The notes under the pieces are model-generated. The model saw only the letters and a program-made list of their open reading frames with translations, had not been told where the DNA came from and did no database searches. From Bog-473 sp052148295 (lineage in GTDB: Bacteria; Actinomycetota; Acidimicrobiia; Acidimicrobiales; RAAP-2), in contig JBKQIP010000186.1 of assembly GCA_052148295.1 (NCBI GenBank), forward strand, positions 1 to 64,000: a DNA stretch of 64,000 nt. Direction: 5' to 3'. The position numbers were made by a program, and so were the translations under genes. This document shows positions 53,035 to 59,885 of this stretch, piece after piece. The first letter of the stretch is position 1. The number at the start of each line of letters is the position of its first letter.

Positions 53035-53796
53035 TTGACGCACCGTGAGGAAGCACTGTCGGCCGGGAACGTGATGTTGGTGGGCCACCACGGCGACGCC
53101 ATCAACGCCTACCAGGCGGTGGCGGGCGGCGACGGGCCGACGCCGGGCGTGGTGGTCATCCATCACATGCCCGGGTGGGACTCGCCCACCAAGGAGATCA
53201 CCCGCAGATTCGCCGCGCAGGGGTACCACGCCATCTGCCCCAACCTCTACTACCGGGAAGGACCCGACGCCGATCCGGACGATGCCGCCGCGTTGGCCCG
53301 CGCCAACGGTGGGGTCCCCGACGACCGCCTGCTGGGCGACGTGAGCGGTGCCATCGATGCGCTCCGCGCCCTGCCGACCTCGAACGGAAAGGTCGGTGTC
53401 ATCGGCTACTGCTCGGGTGGTCGCCAGTCCTTCCTCGCCGCCGTCAGCCTCCCGGTGGACGCCGCGGTGGATTGCTACGGGGCCTTCGTGAGCGGATCGC
53501 CTCCCGAGGGGTTCCCCCTCAAGGTCGTGCCGCTGATCGACCGGACGGGGTCGTTGCGCTGTCCCTTGCTCGGGCTCTTCGGGCAGGACGACCAATTCCC
53601 GAGCCCCGAACAGGTCGACGAGCTCGAACAGGCTCTCATTGCGCAGGGCAAGACGTACGAGTTCCACCGCTACGAGGGGGCAGGGCACGCGTTCTTCTCC
53701 ACCAACCGGCCGGCGTTCCGCCCGGAGTCGGCCCTCGACGGTTGGCAACGGATCTTCTCGTGGTTCGAGACGTACCTATCCGAAGCGGAGGCGTGA
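53035..53796 (+). CDS. Dienelactone hydrolase family protein
   Basis: A 253-residue cytosolic hydrolase. IHHMPGWDSPTKEITRRFAA is the family entry; the nucleophile is a Cys in GYCSGG; Asp in FGQDDQFPS; His in GAGHAFFS. This Cys-His-Asp triad is the mark of dienelactone hydrolases, which open enol-lactones in aromatic-ring breakdown. The TTG start at 53035 is supported by AGAGGAGAG just upstream; TAGTGT at ~52994 is a likely -10. Followed after two bases by a small conserved gene. Confidence 0.87.
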   Translation: MTHREEALSAGNVMLVGHHGDAINAYQAVAGGDGPTPGVVVIHHMPGWDSPTKEITRRFAAQGYHAICPNLYYREGPDADPDDAAALARANGGVPDDRLLGDVSGAIDALRALPTSNGKVGVIGYCSGGRQSFLAAVSLPVDAAVDCYGAFVSGSPPEGFPLKVVPLIDRTGSLRCPLLGLFGQDDQFPSPEQVDELEQALIAQGKTYEFHRYEGAGHAFFSTNRPAFRPESALDGWQRIFSWFETYLSEAEA

Positions 53797-53798
53797 CC

Positions 53799-54062
53799 AT
53801 GTGTTCCTATGTGACGGTTCCCGCGGACGTGGACGGCAGCGCCAAGGGGCCCGATGGCTGGTTCTCGGTGACGTCGGCGTCGGTCTACTTCGACCACCCG
53901 TACCATGCGCCCTTCGACCACACCTTGAACATCGATTTCACCGATCCGTCTCGGGGTCCGGGCGCCCGGGTCGCGCTCGAACTGACCGCGGCCTCGGCGC
54001 GTGAACTGGTTCGGTGCATCGAGGCCGCCCTGCAGGCCGCCGGTCCGGCGGCCCTGCCGTAG
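53799..54062 (+). CDS. Small conserved actinobacterial protein (DUF6295-like)
   Basis: An 87-residue protein starting MCSYVTVPADVDGSAKGPDG. WFSVTSASVYFDHPYHAPFD and LNIDFTDP are recalled from small hypothetical proteins annotated DUF6295, from memory only. His/Asp-rich N-terminal half, helical C-terminus (ASARELVRCIEAALQAAG). Probably co-transcribed with the dienelactone hydrolase gene. Function unknown. Confidence 0.72.
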   Translation: MCSYVTVPADVDGSAKGPDGWFSVTSASVYFDHPYHAPFDHTLNIDFTDPSRGPGARVALELTAASARELVRCIEAALQAAGPAALP

Positions 54063-54069
54063 CCCGCTC

Positions 54070-54092
54070 CACCGGGGCGCGCCCCTCCGGTG
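54070..54092 (+). terminator. GC-rich hairpin after the DLH operon
   Basis: CACCGG pairs with CCGGTG around a GGGGCGCGCCCC palindrome. It lies between the DUF6295-like gene and tRNA-Lys, which has its own TAATCT -10 at ~54118. Confidence 0.55.
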
Positions 54093-54133
54093 AGATCCCG
54101 CGCCCGTGGGCCTGCCACTAATCTGGTCACCCC

Positions 54134-54209
54134 GGGCCGCTAGCTCATCCGGAAGAGCAGGGGACTTTTAATCCCAAGGTGCCGGGATCGAGACCCGGGC
54201 GGCCCACCA
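54134..54209 (+). tRNA. tRNA-Lys(UUU), integration target of the island
   Basis: Acceptor GGGCCGC (54134-54140) pairs with GCGGCCC (54199-54205); discriminator A and CCA (54206-54209) are encoded. The anticodon stem GGGA/TCCC encloses CTTTTAA, anticodon TTT. The T-loop is ATCGAGA, unusual in the second position but paired by CCGGG/CCCGG. The 3' 40 bases are duplicated at 63240-63279. Confidence 0.96.
54169..54208 (+). repeat. attL: tRNA-Lys 3' segment
   Basis: The 40 bases from TAATCCCAAGG to GCGGCCCACC are identical to 63240-63279. They run from the anticodon loop to the CC of CCA, the classic crossover zone of tyrosine recombinases. Confidence 0.9.
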
Positions 54210-54393
54210 GGTCAGAGGCCAGTTGTGCAGTCTGGGGCGTCACAGCTTCGGGTATGCCTCCGTTCGCCGGTATCGACACTTTTCAGTCTGGGCTCTACCC
54301 TCCGCTGTTTGCCCTGGCAGGCCACCCCTGGTTTGGTGACAAGGGAACTCGTAGAGTCTTGGCTAAAACTCACGAGCTCGGGAGGTTGCAAGG

Positions 54394-54828
54394 ATGGCTC
54401 AGGGCCGTGTCGTGCGAGCCAGCGCCGAGAGCTTCTGGACGGCGGGAAGCGACTCCGACAGCCGACTGGAAGTGATGGCGTCCGACGTTGAGTATCTGTT
54501 CGGCCCACCCTTACACATCCATGAGTACCAAGAGGACAGCTTCTACGTCCTGGAGGGAGTCTTGACGGTCCAGATCGGTGACGAGGTCATTGAGCTGGAA
54601 GTAGGTGATTTCGCGAGCGCGCCTCCCGGGGTACCCCACACATTCACGAACACCGACCCGGAGCGGAAAGTCCGGATGTTGAATGCCATGGCCCCCGCAA
54701 GGGGGTCTGGGCGCTTGCTTGCTGCGATGCACTCGGGTGCAGATCAAGCCGACCTTGATCGACTGGGCGTACACACTTACGGCAGGAGCGTGGGTCCGTC
54801 GCTGCCCGAGAAGCTTGGATTGCGTTGA
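54394..54828 (+). CDS. Cupin domain protein
   Basis: A 144-residue single cupin. Motif 1 is LHIHEYQEDSFYVLEGVLTV with the two His and Glu of the metal site; motif 2 is GDFASAPPGVPHTFTN with the third His. GGGAGG and AAGG precede ATG 54394. First gene inside the island, 185 bp after attL; that gap shows no gene. Substrate unknown; small cupins act as isomerases, dioxygenases or binding proteins. Confidence 0.87.
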   Translation: MAQGRVVRASAESFWTAGSDSDSRLEVMASDVEYLFGPPLHIHEYQEDSFYVLEGVLTVQIGDEVIELEVGDFASAPPGVPHTFTNTDPERKVRMLNAMAPARGSGRLLAAMHSGADQADLDRLGVHTYGRSVGPSLPEKLGLR

Positions 54829-54894
54829 GCGGCTTCGCGTTTGGATCGGCTCGCGACGTACTCGGTCACTCGACTCTCAGTCACCATGGCCCAA

Positions 54895-54922
54895 GTGTCC
54901 CACTCCGGCGTTCGGGGCAGGC
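54895..54922 (+). repeat. Island hairpin repeat copy 1
   Basis: TGTCCCACTCCGGCGTTCGG followed by GGCAG. Left arm GTCCC, right arm GGGGC, loop with CCGGCG. Lies between the cupin and the minus-strand methyltransferase. Confidence 0.65.
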
Positions 54923-54958
54923 TGAATCTCAGTACGCGTGGCATCGGCCCGATCCCAG

Positions 54959-55699
54959 CTATGGACTCCTGGCGATGACAATCAGCTCTCGTTCACCGGG
55001 ACCAGACGGTCGCTTATCCCAGTCACCAAAGACACTTTCGACTGAGAATCCCGACGCTGTGAGGGACTGTCTGAGCAACTCGTCGCTACGGAATCGAAGT
55101 GCGAAGGGTGAAACCAACTCTTCGTTGCTGTCTAAGAGGCGTCGGTGCCCAACCGCGCGAACGACCTCCCCTTCAACGTTTCGTACTTCTGTCCAGGACT
55201 CGATAGGACCGTAAGGGGAGACCGGGATCATCCGCTTGCGCCCGGCCCAGCGTTCCCACTCCCGTATTCGCGGGTCGCGGCTCTCGAAGGCCAACCATCT
55301 CCCCGGCCCGAGAGCTCCTCTTATCCCAGCCAGGGTCTCCATCCATTCGGAGTCGTCCAAGATGAACTGAGCTACGTGGCCGCTCATGACGGCCAGGTCC
55401 GCACCCGGCGTTCCGAGCACTCCAGCACCCCCCTGGACCCACCGGACAACGTCCGCTCCGGGTTTTTGCTGCGCCACCTTCAGCATCAAAGGAGAATGAT
55501 CGACCCCGATGGTCCGATAACCCCTCCTCGCAAACTCGAGAGTGATAATGCCCGTACCGCATCCGAGGTCGACGACTGTCTCGGCTCTGACCTCTTCAGC
55601 TACGCCAAGATAGAAGTCGGGTTGCGCCCCAGGCTCGTATGAGTTCACCGAGTCGTAAATTGCCACTTGGCGCTGATCGGTGAACTCGGGAATAAGCAC
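54959..55699 (-). CDS. Class I SAM-dependent methyltransferase (island)
   Basis: A 246-residue methyltransferase. FTDQRQVAIYDSVNSYEPGA opens the protein; motif I is VVDLGCGTGIITLEFARRGY; IGVDHSPLMLKVAQQK is the acidic strand; LGPGRWLAFESRDPRI follows. Small-molecule methylation is likely, substrate unknown. GTG 55699 lacks a strong ribosome site; GATACT lies five bases upstream. The 5' end overlaps a short minus-strand reading frame with a perfect ribosome site. Sits alone between hairpin repeats 1 and 2. Confidence 0.86.
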   Translation of the reverse strand: MLIPEFTDQRQVAIYDSVNSYEPGAQPDFYLGVAEEVRAETVVDLGCGTGIITLEFARRGYRTIGVDHSPLMLKVAQQKPGADVVRWVQGGAGVLGTPGADLAVMSGHVAQFILDDSEWMETLAGIRGALGPGRWLAFESRDPRIREWERWAGRKRMIPVSPYGPIESWTEVRNVEGEVVRAVGHRRLLDSNEELVSPFALRFRSDELLRQSLTASGFSVESVFGDWDKRPSGPGERELIVIARSP

Positions 55700-55830
55700 G
55701 GCTCAGTATCGTCTACGGCATTCGAGGGGCACAGCCCCTCGTGCTGCCGTGCCCATCGCCCGTCAACCTGCTGGGCGACCTCGGTGAACGTGTCACACAC
55801 CTGACGATGATTATGGAGGACTTGGCTCAT
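55645..55830 (-). CDS. Possible small protein upstream of and overlapping the methyltransferase gene
   Basis: A 61-residue frame starting ATG 55830 behind AGGAGGTGAG, the best Shine-Dalgarno sequence in the island. The sequence MSQVLHNHRQVCDTFTEVAQ matches nothing I recognise. Its 3' end overlaps the methyltransferase start by 55 bases, so it could act as a translational leader. The remaining gap to the GNAT gene holds hairpin repeat 2 and no other gene. It may be spurious. Confidence 0.35.
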   Translation of the reverse strand: MSQVLHNHRQVCDTFTEVAQQVDGRWARQHEGLCPSNAVDDTEPCLFPSSPISAKWQFTTR

Positions 55831-55920
55831 CTCACCTCCTGAGGGCGGACCAGATACATCCTGCCAGCAGCTGCTTCGTCCAGGCTCAGCTTCCGGACAT
55901 CTGGTTTCCGAAGGTCGAGC

Positions 55921-55950
55921 CCGCATCCCCCCGGTCGTACGGGGGCAGTC
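55921..55950 (+). repeat. Island hairpin repeat copy 2
   Basis: CATCCCCCCGGTCGTACGGG followed by GGCAG. CCCCC/GGGGG arms around the variant core CCGGTCGTAC. Between the minus-strand methyltransferase and the plus-strand GNAT gene. Confidence 0.6.
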
Positions 55951-56029
55951 TGGACCGGGCAAGTGAGGGCACATGCCGACGGTCGGTTCACGTCGTGCCA
56001 CGGGCCAGCCGTCTGCTGAACTGTTGAGC

Positions 56030-56521
56030 ATGAAGGAGGTCCGGTATCGCTCGGCAGCGCCCGAGGACTTCAACTTTCTCGCAACGATGCTCGGCGAAGC
56101 CGCAGTCTGGCGTCACGACAAGCCGACGCCGACCGCCGACCAGGTACTCGCCGATCCGCGATATTCGATGTACCTCGTCGGATGGCCGATGCAGGGTGAC
56201 TATGGACTGATTGCCGAACAAGATGCGCCGATTGGCGCGGCTTGGTATCGAATCTACACCGACGAGACCCACGGCCATGGCTTCGTCGCTGAGAAGATCC
56301 CGGAGCTGTCGATCGCAGTCATCGCATCCCGGCGGCACGAAGGGATCGGACGGCGGCTCCTAGTCGATCTCATCGAGGCCAGCGTTGCCCAGGGATACCC
56401 AGCCATCAGTCTCAGCGTCAACGACGGCAACTCGGCGCGAGGCCTCTAGGAGTCGGTCGGTTTCGTCTATGTCCGAAAGCGGGGATCGACCTGGACGATG
56501 ATCCGGCACGCGGCTCGATAA
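56030..56521 (+). pseudogene. GNAT acetyltransferase interrupted by an in-frame TAG
   Basis: The frame from ATG 56030 (MKEVRYRSAAPEDFNFLATM) encodes a GNAT domain: LSIAVIASRRHEGIGRRLLV is the acetyl-CoA loop, though with RRHEGIG for the usual Q/RxxGxG. The conserved NSARGL is followed by TAG (56447-56449), exactly where relatives have Tyr (N-x-A-x-x-L-Y-E-x-x-G-F). The same frame then continues ESVGFVYVRKRGSTWTMIRH to TAA at 56519-56521. A single base change restores the full ~163-residue enzyme. The truncated product lacks the last beta strand and is probably inactive. Recently broken, since no other damage is seen. Confidence 0.8.
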
Positions 56522-56523
56522 AA

Positions 56524-56560
56524 CTGCCCCACTACCCGCTGGAGGATCCCCCGGCGCCGC
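56524..56560 (+). repeat. Island hairpin repeat copy 3 (diverged)
   Basis: CTGCCCCACTACCCGCTGGA, then GGATCCCCCGGCG. The left arm resembles copies 1 and 7, the core is altered; its reverse complement (CCAGCGGGTAGTGGGGCAG) fits the consensus too. Between GNAT and grpB. Confidence 0.4.
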
Positions 56561-56592
56561 TCCTTACCATTGGCGTTCGAGGACATCCCTGA

Positions 56593-57080
56593 TCAGAGTG
56601 GACGCCCGTCCGCCATCGCCCTTCGGGTGACGGCTGAGACCCACTCGGCCTTGCCCGATCGGTAGGCATCTCGGTTGTTTGGATCCGTACCGTGCTCCGT
56701 CGCCAGATATGTCTTGAGGCGTCCGTACTCGACGCAGAGTTCTGGCTGTGCGCGGAGGTAGTCCCTGAAGGCGACCCACTCTCGCCAGCCGTCGAAGTTC
56801 CCTTCGACAACATGGAGATGATGCGTCCTTCGGGCGACTGAGGGGTAGCAGAACGACAGCCTCCGCTCCACCTCATCGAACGGCTCCGGTGCATGAACCC
56901 AACCGATGCGTTGGAGTTGGTCGGATACGGAGGCGGCTTCCGTGATGGTCCAGACCACGGCGACCATGTCGATGATCGGCTTCGCAACCAATCCCGGAAC
57001 AGCGTCTTAGGTGATCTTGCGATCCTGCTGGGTTCGTGGGCTCTCAGAGCCATCCTGAGGGCTCGGCACAGCGCCGCATA
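56593..57080 (-). pseudogene. GrpB/UPF0157 family protein with damaged 5' end
   Basis: Residues from AVPGLVAKPIIDMVAVVWTI onward match GrpB: THHLHVVEGNFDGWREWVAF, RDYLRAQPELCVEYGRLK and DAYRSGKAEWVSAV. Relatives have about 45 residues before, ending in HIGST-AVPGL. Here that part lies in another frame: the segment ending RMALRAHEPSRIARSPKT fits it, and a TAA stands in the main frame just before AVPGL (about 57015). So a frameshift near 57013-57017 and a stop upstream separate the halves. A shorter product could start at 56991. GrpB relatives are nucleotidyltransferase-like of unknown role. Confidence 0.65.
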
Positions 57081-57103
57081 GCGGCGTTACTGGGATAGGG
57101 GTC
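57064..57103 (+). repeat. Island hairpin repeat copy 4 (diverged)
   Basis: CGCCGCATAGCGGCG hairpin followed by TTACTGGGATAGGGGTC. The GGCGTT core and the G-run fit the other copies, the arms are different. Between grpB and the HAD gene. Confidence 0.35.
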
Positions 57104-57140
57104 GCTCGTCTGCACCGGTGGCTACCTGTACGGTTGCCCA

Positions 57141-57842
57141 ATGCTCCGCCGGGTCCTGCTCTGGGATGTCGACGGGACATTGGTCAAGACCGGCGGGCTT
57201 GGTGCAGCCGTGTTCGACGTCGCGTTGGAACGTGTGCTCGGTGTTCGGCCTGAGGTTCGCGTGAGGATGAGCGGTAAGACGGATCCACAGATCGTGCGGG
57301 AGTACCTGTCAGACATGGGCATCGAAGAGACACCTGATCTGACCGAGGCCGTGCTGGGCCAAATCGAGTCGGAGCTGGCCGCTGTCGCCGCCACAGGCCG
57401 CCTCGCCACTGAGGGCACGGCCTGTCCGGGTGCTGCCACAATTCTGGGCGAACTTGCCACCCGTCCGTCCGTATTGTCCACCCTCGTAACTGGGAACGTT
57501 TACCCCAACGCCGTCGTCAAAGTGGCAGCCTTCGGTCTAGACAAGTGGCTCGACCTGAGCGTGGGCGCATACGGCAGCGACAATCACGATCGCACGCTCT
57601 TGGTGCCCCGTGCAATGTCGCGGGTAGCTGAGCAGACTGGCTGGCGGACTGATCCAAATCAAGTGTGGGTGATCGGTGACACGCCGCGAGACCTTGAATG
57701 CGCCCGAGCTGCCGGTGTCCGGTGTCTGCTCGTTGGGACGGGTCGCTATACTGCCGATTCGCTGGAGGGAATTGGAGCCAACGCAGTGCTTGACGATATG
57801 TCCGACACCACAGCCGTCGTAAACCTCTTGACTGGCGTCTAG
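57141..57842 (+). CDS. HAD-superfamily hydrolase (phosphoglycolate-phosphatase-like)
   Basis: A 233-residue phosphatase. Motif I is LLWDVDGTLVKTGG, motif II LVTGNV, motif III region NHDRTLLVPRAM and motif IV VWVIGDTPRDLECA. The helical cap between motifs I and II is of the C1 type. It hydrolyses a small phosphomonoester; which one is unknown. TACGGT (57129-57134) lies six bases before ATG 57141, so this cassette has its own leaderless promoter. Confidence 0.88.
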   Translation: MLRRVLLWDVDGTLVKTGGLGAAVFDVALERVLGVRPEVRVRMSGKTDPQIVREYLSDMGIEETPDLTEAVLGQIESELAAVAATGRLATEGTACPGAATILGELATRPSVLSTLVTGNVYPNAVVKVAAFGLDKWLDLSVGAYGSDNHDRTLLVPRAMSRVAEQTGWRTDPNQVWVIGDTPRDLECARAAGVRCLLVGTGRYTADSLEGIGANAVLDDMSDTTAVVNLLTGV

Positions 57843-57843
57843 A

Positions 57844-57872
57844 GCGCCCCAGCCCGGCGAAGGGGGGCAGGT
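57844..57872 (+). repeat. Island hairpin repeat copy 5
   Basis: GCGCCCCAGCCCGGCGAAGG followed by GGGGCAG. GCCCC/GGGGC arms with a CCGGCG loop, immediately after the HAD stop. Confidence 0.7.
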
Positions 57873-57921
57873 CGGAAGGAAAGGTTTCGCCGAGCGAGCA
57901 TCTCACTGTTGTAAACGAGTG

Positions 57922-57950
57922 TTGACACATGGTTGCGATTCGTTCAGTGT
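57922..57950 (+). promoter_or_regulatory. Sigma-A-type promoter for the HTH gene
   Basis: TTGACA (57922-57927), 17-bp spacer, CAGTGT (57945-57950). The expected start point coincides with GTG 57958, giving a leaderless mRNA. One of the best -35 elements in the window. Confidence 0.75.
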
Positions 57951-57957
57951 TGTGACG

Positions 57958-58287
57958 GTGAAACCCTCGGAATCGTTCTGGGAAGCATGGGAGCGGATTA
58001 GGACAAGTGCAGACCCCAACCCGCTGGAAGTCCTTCAAGTAGCGGCTGCATTTGGTCGTTATTTTGATGCGGCCCAAAAGGAAGCAATCTCGTTTGCCCG
58101 CTCGGCTGGGCTGTCGTGGGAGCAGATTGCCGAGTCCCTCGGCCAGAGCCGACAAGCCCTGTGGCAGCGTGCGAGCAGAGACGCTTCACTGCAGGCGCTG
58201 TTGGCGGCATCCGGAAAGCCAAGGTGGGAGGCGGTCAAGCGTGATCCCATCTCCTGGTACGGAGAAACGAAAGCCTTCCCTGCCTAA
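57958..58287 (+). CDS. Small helix-turn-helix protein
   Basis: A 109-residue protein. The helix-turn-helix is in AGLSWEQIAESLGQSRQALW with QRAS after it. The N-terminal helix region (WEAWERIRTSADPNPLEVLQ) could dimerise. GTG 57958 is set by the promoter position; an earlier TTG at 57919 overlaps the -35 element and is rejected. It is the only gene between hairpin repeats 5 and 6. Its targets are unknown. Confidence 0.78.
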   Translation: MKPSESFWEAWERIRTSADPNPLEVLQVAAAFGRYFDAAQKEAISFARSAGLSWEQIAESLGQSRQALWQRASRDASLQALLAASGKPRWEAVKRDPISWYGETKAFPA

Positions 58288-58313
58288 TGTGAAAGTGGAC
58301 TAGGTCTGGCATT

Positions 58314-58350
58314 GCGCCCCCGACCGGCGACTGGGGCACCCAGTCACCGG
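58314..58350 (+). repeat. Island hairpin repeat copy 6
   Basis: GCGCCCCCGACCGGCGACTG followed by GGGCACC. GCGCCCC pairs with GGGGCAC; in addition CCGGCGACTGGG pairs with CCCAGTCACCGG (one mismatch) with a GCA loop, the strongest fold among the copies. Between the HTH gene and the sigma factor gene. Confidence 0.7.
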
Positions 58351-58479
58351 GCTCAGTCCGGTCAAACTCTGCGGTCTCGGGTTACTAATGCTGTGACCGG
58401 CAACCTTCTTCACCCCAGGGTGGAACCATCTCAGAGTGGACGGGGTCTATACGAGTGTGCGAGAACACCGAGCTGAAGG

Positions 58480-59019
58480 ATGAGCCAACGATCCATGAAG
58501 CTCGGTGCGGACTTCGACAGTTTCGTACGTTCACACGGGACCTCCTTGCTACGAGCTGCCTACGTCCTCACGGGCGATCACGGTCATGCCGAAGATCTTG
58601 TGCAGCTCACCCTCCTTCGCTTGGCTCGTCACTGGTCCGCCCTGCGCTCATCGCCCGAGGCATACGCCCATCGCACTCTCATCAATCTCAGTCGCAATCG
58701 TTGGCGTGACCTCGCTCGACGCCCCCGGGTCGAGCACTCGATCGTGGATATTGAGGCAAACGCTGCTGCCGGGGAGTCAATCGAGGTTGTGCTCAATCGG
58801 ACCACTCTGACCGCTGCCTTGCAGCAACTCCCTCAACAGCAACGTGAGGTTTCAGTACTCCGATTCGTGTTCGACCTTTCGGTTTCAGAGACGGCACTCA
58901 CCCTTGGGCTGGCCGAAGGGACGGTCAAATCGAGCACTTCGAGGGCGCTAGCCGCCCTACGCAAATGCCTGAGTCGTCAAAATGAATCAATCAACCTGGA
59001 GGCGCACTGTGCCGACTGA
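58480..59019 (+). CDS. SigE-family ECF RNA polymerase sigma factor
   Basis: A 179-residue sigma-70-type factor with regions 2 and 4 only. Region 2: SLLRAAYVLTGDHGHAEDLV and AYAHRTLINLSRNRWRDLAR. Region 4: LQQLPQQQREVSVLRFVFDL, SVSETALTLGLAEGTVKSST with the DNA-recognition helix. It overlaps the downstream membrane-protein gene by 11 bases, the usual sigma/anti-sigma arrangement. ATG 58480; ATG 58495 is an alternative. Confidence 0.9.
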   Translation: MSQRSMKLGADFDSFVRSHGTSLLRAAYVLTGDHGHAEDLVQLTLLRLARHWSALRSSPEAYAHRTLINLSRNRWRDLARRPRVEHSIVDIEANAAAGESIEVVLNRTTLTAALQQLPQQQREVSVLRFVFDLSVSETALTLGLAEGTVKSSTSRALAALRKCLSRQNESINLEAHCAD

Positions 59020-59809
59020 CGAAGAACTCACGAACATCGTCCGCGACGAACTGGCGGCCGAACTGACCAACGTCTACTGGTCACCGCAGCTCCTAGCCAG
59101 CGTTCATCGGCGGCACGCTCAACGCAGAAGGGTCAGGACCAGCGTGACGGGAGTGGCCGCTGTGGTGGCTGGGGTCGCCATTGCCATTCCTATTGCGAAC
59201 AGCGGGAGAGGACCTACCTCACGGCCATTGACGGCACCAAGTCGTTCCGGCCACGTTGTACTGAGTGGGGAGGCTGTTTCGCTTGCTGGGTACAGGACGA
59301 ATCTCCCGGCGGGTTACACATTTACCGAGGCCTCGACGGGGACGCAGTGCAGCAACTTCTGGGTTCCCGTGGGCGTGATGCCTGTGTCCGGCACTGCCTC
59401 CCCCTCGCCGCAGGACTTTTCACAGCTCGAACTACAGGCCAGTGGCAGCGGTGGTTGTCTGGCATTTGGGCTAAGCGGCAACTATGGGCAGTCTGTTGGG
59501 AACTCGGTTGCGACGACGGATCCGGTCGCTCCTGTGGGTTCCCAGACAATCACTATCGGTCCGTATCAGGCCTCGACGTACCAGGCGCCCAACACGCCCA
59601 CCATCGCAGTGTACGTCCAGCTCCCCACCAGCGGCGGCGGGGACCACGATCTGATCGTTGCAGCACAGGGCATCACGCAGGCGGATCTCATTGCCATGCT
59701 CCAAAAGGCACTGCCCACACAAGCAACGCCGACGCCGGTTTCGGATGTGCCCGCCGGCGGACCGTCAACATCGACGACTCCGACTTCGACAACTCCGACA
59801 TCCTCGTAA
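59009..59809 (+). CDS. Membrane protein, putative anti-sigma factor
   Basis: A 266-residue protein. The acidic N-terminal helix (VPTDEELTNIVRDELAAELT) is cytosolic; one span TSVTGVAAVVAGVAIAIPIA follows; the outer part is Ser/Thr/Gly-rich with a Thr/Ser/Pro tail. GGAGG six bases before GTG 59009 fixes the start inside the sigma gene; an in-frame ATG at 58982 lacks a ribosome site. No zinc-finger anti-sigma motif (H-x3-C-x2-C) is seen, so the regulatory role is inferred from gene order. Only two Cys remain outside the membrane. Confidence 0.72.
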   Translation: MPTDEELTNIVRDELAAELTNVYWSPQLLASVHRRHAQRRRVRTSVTGVAAVVAGVAIAIPIANSGRGPTSRPLTAPSRSGHVVLSGEAVSLAGYRTNLPAGYTFTEASTGTQCSNFWVPVGVMPVSGTASPSPQDFSQLELQASGSGGCLAFGLSGNYGQSVGNSVATTDPVAPVGSQTITIGPYQASTYQAPNTPTIAVYVQLPTSGGGDHDLIVAAQGITQADLIAMLQKALPTQATPTPVSDVPAGGPSTSTTPTSTTPTSS

Positions 59810-59831
59810 GGATGTTCCTGATGCACGGCCA

Positions 59832-59861
59832 AGGCACCCCCTGCCGGCGTTCGGGGACAGG
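59832..59861 (+). repeat. Island hairpin repeat copy 7
   Basis: GCACCCCCTGCCGGCGTTCG followed by GGGACAGG. CCCC/GGGG and CCCTG/CAGGG pairings. Between the anti-sigma gene and the minus-strand Tim44-like gene, which end toward each other. Confidence 0.68.
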
Positions 59862-59885
59862 GTCGATCATTGGATCCGGAAGGCC

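Noticed and set aside
57919..57957. TTG 57919 as start of the HTH protein
   Set aside because: It lies just before the -35 element TTGACA; the promoter predicts an mRNA beginning at GTG 57958.
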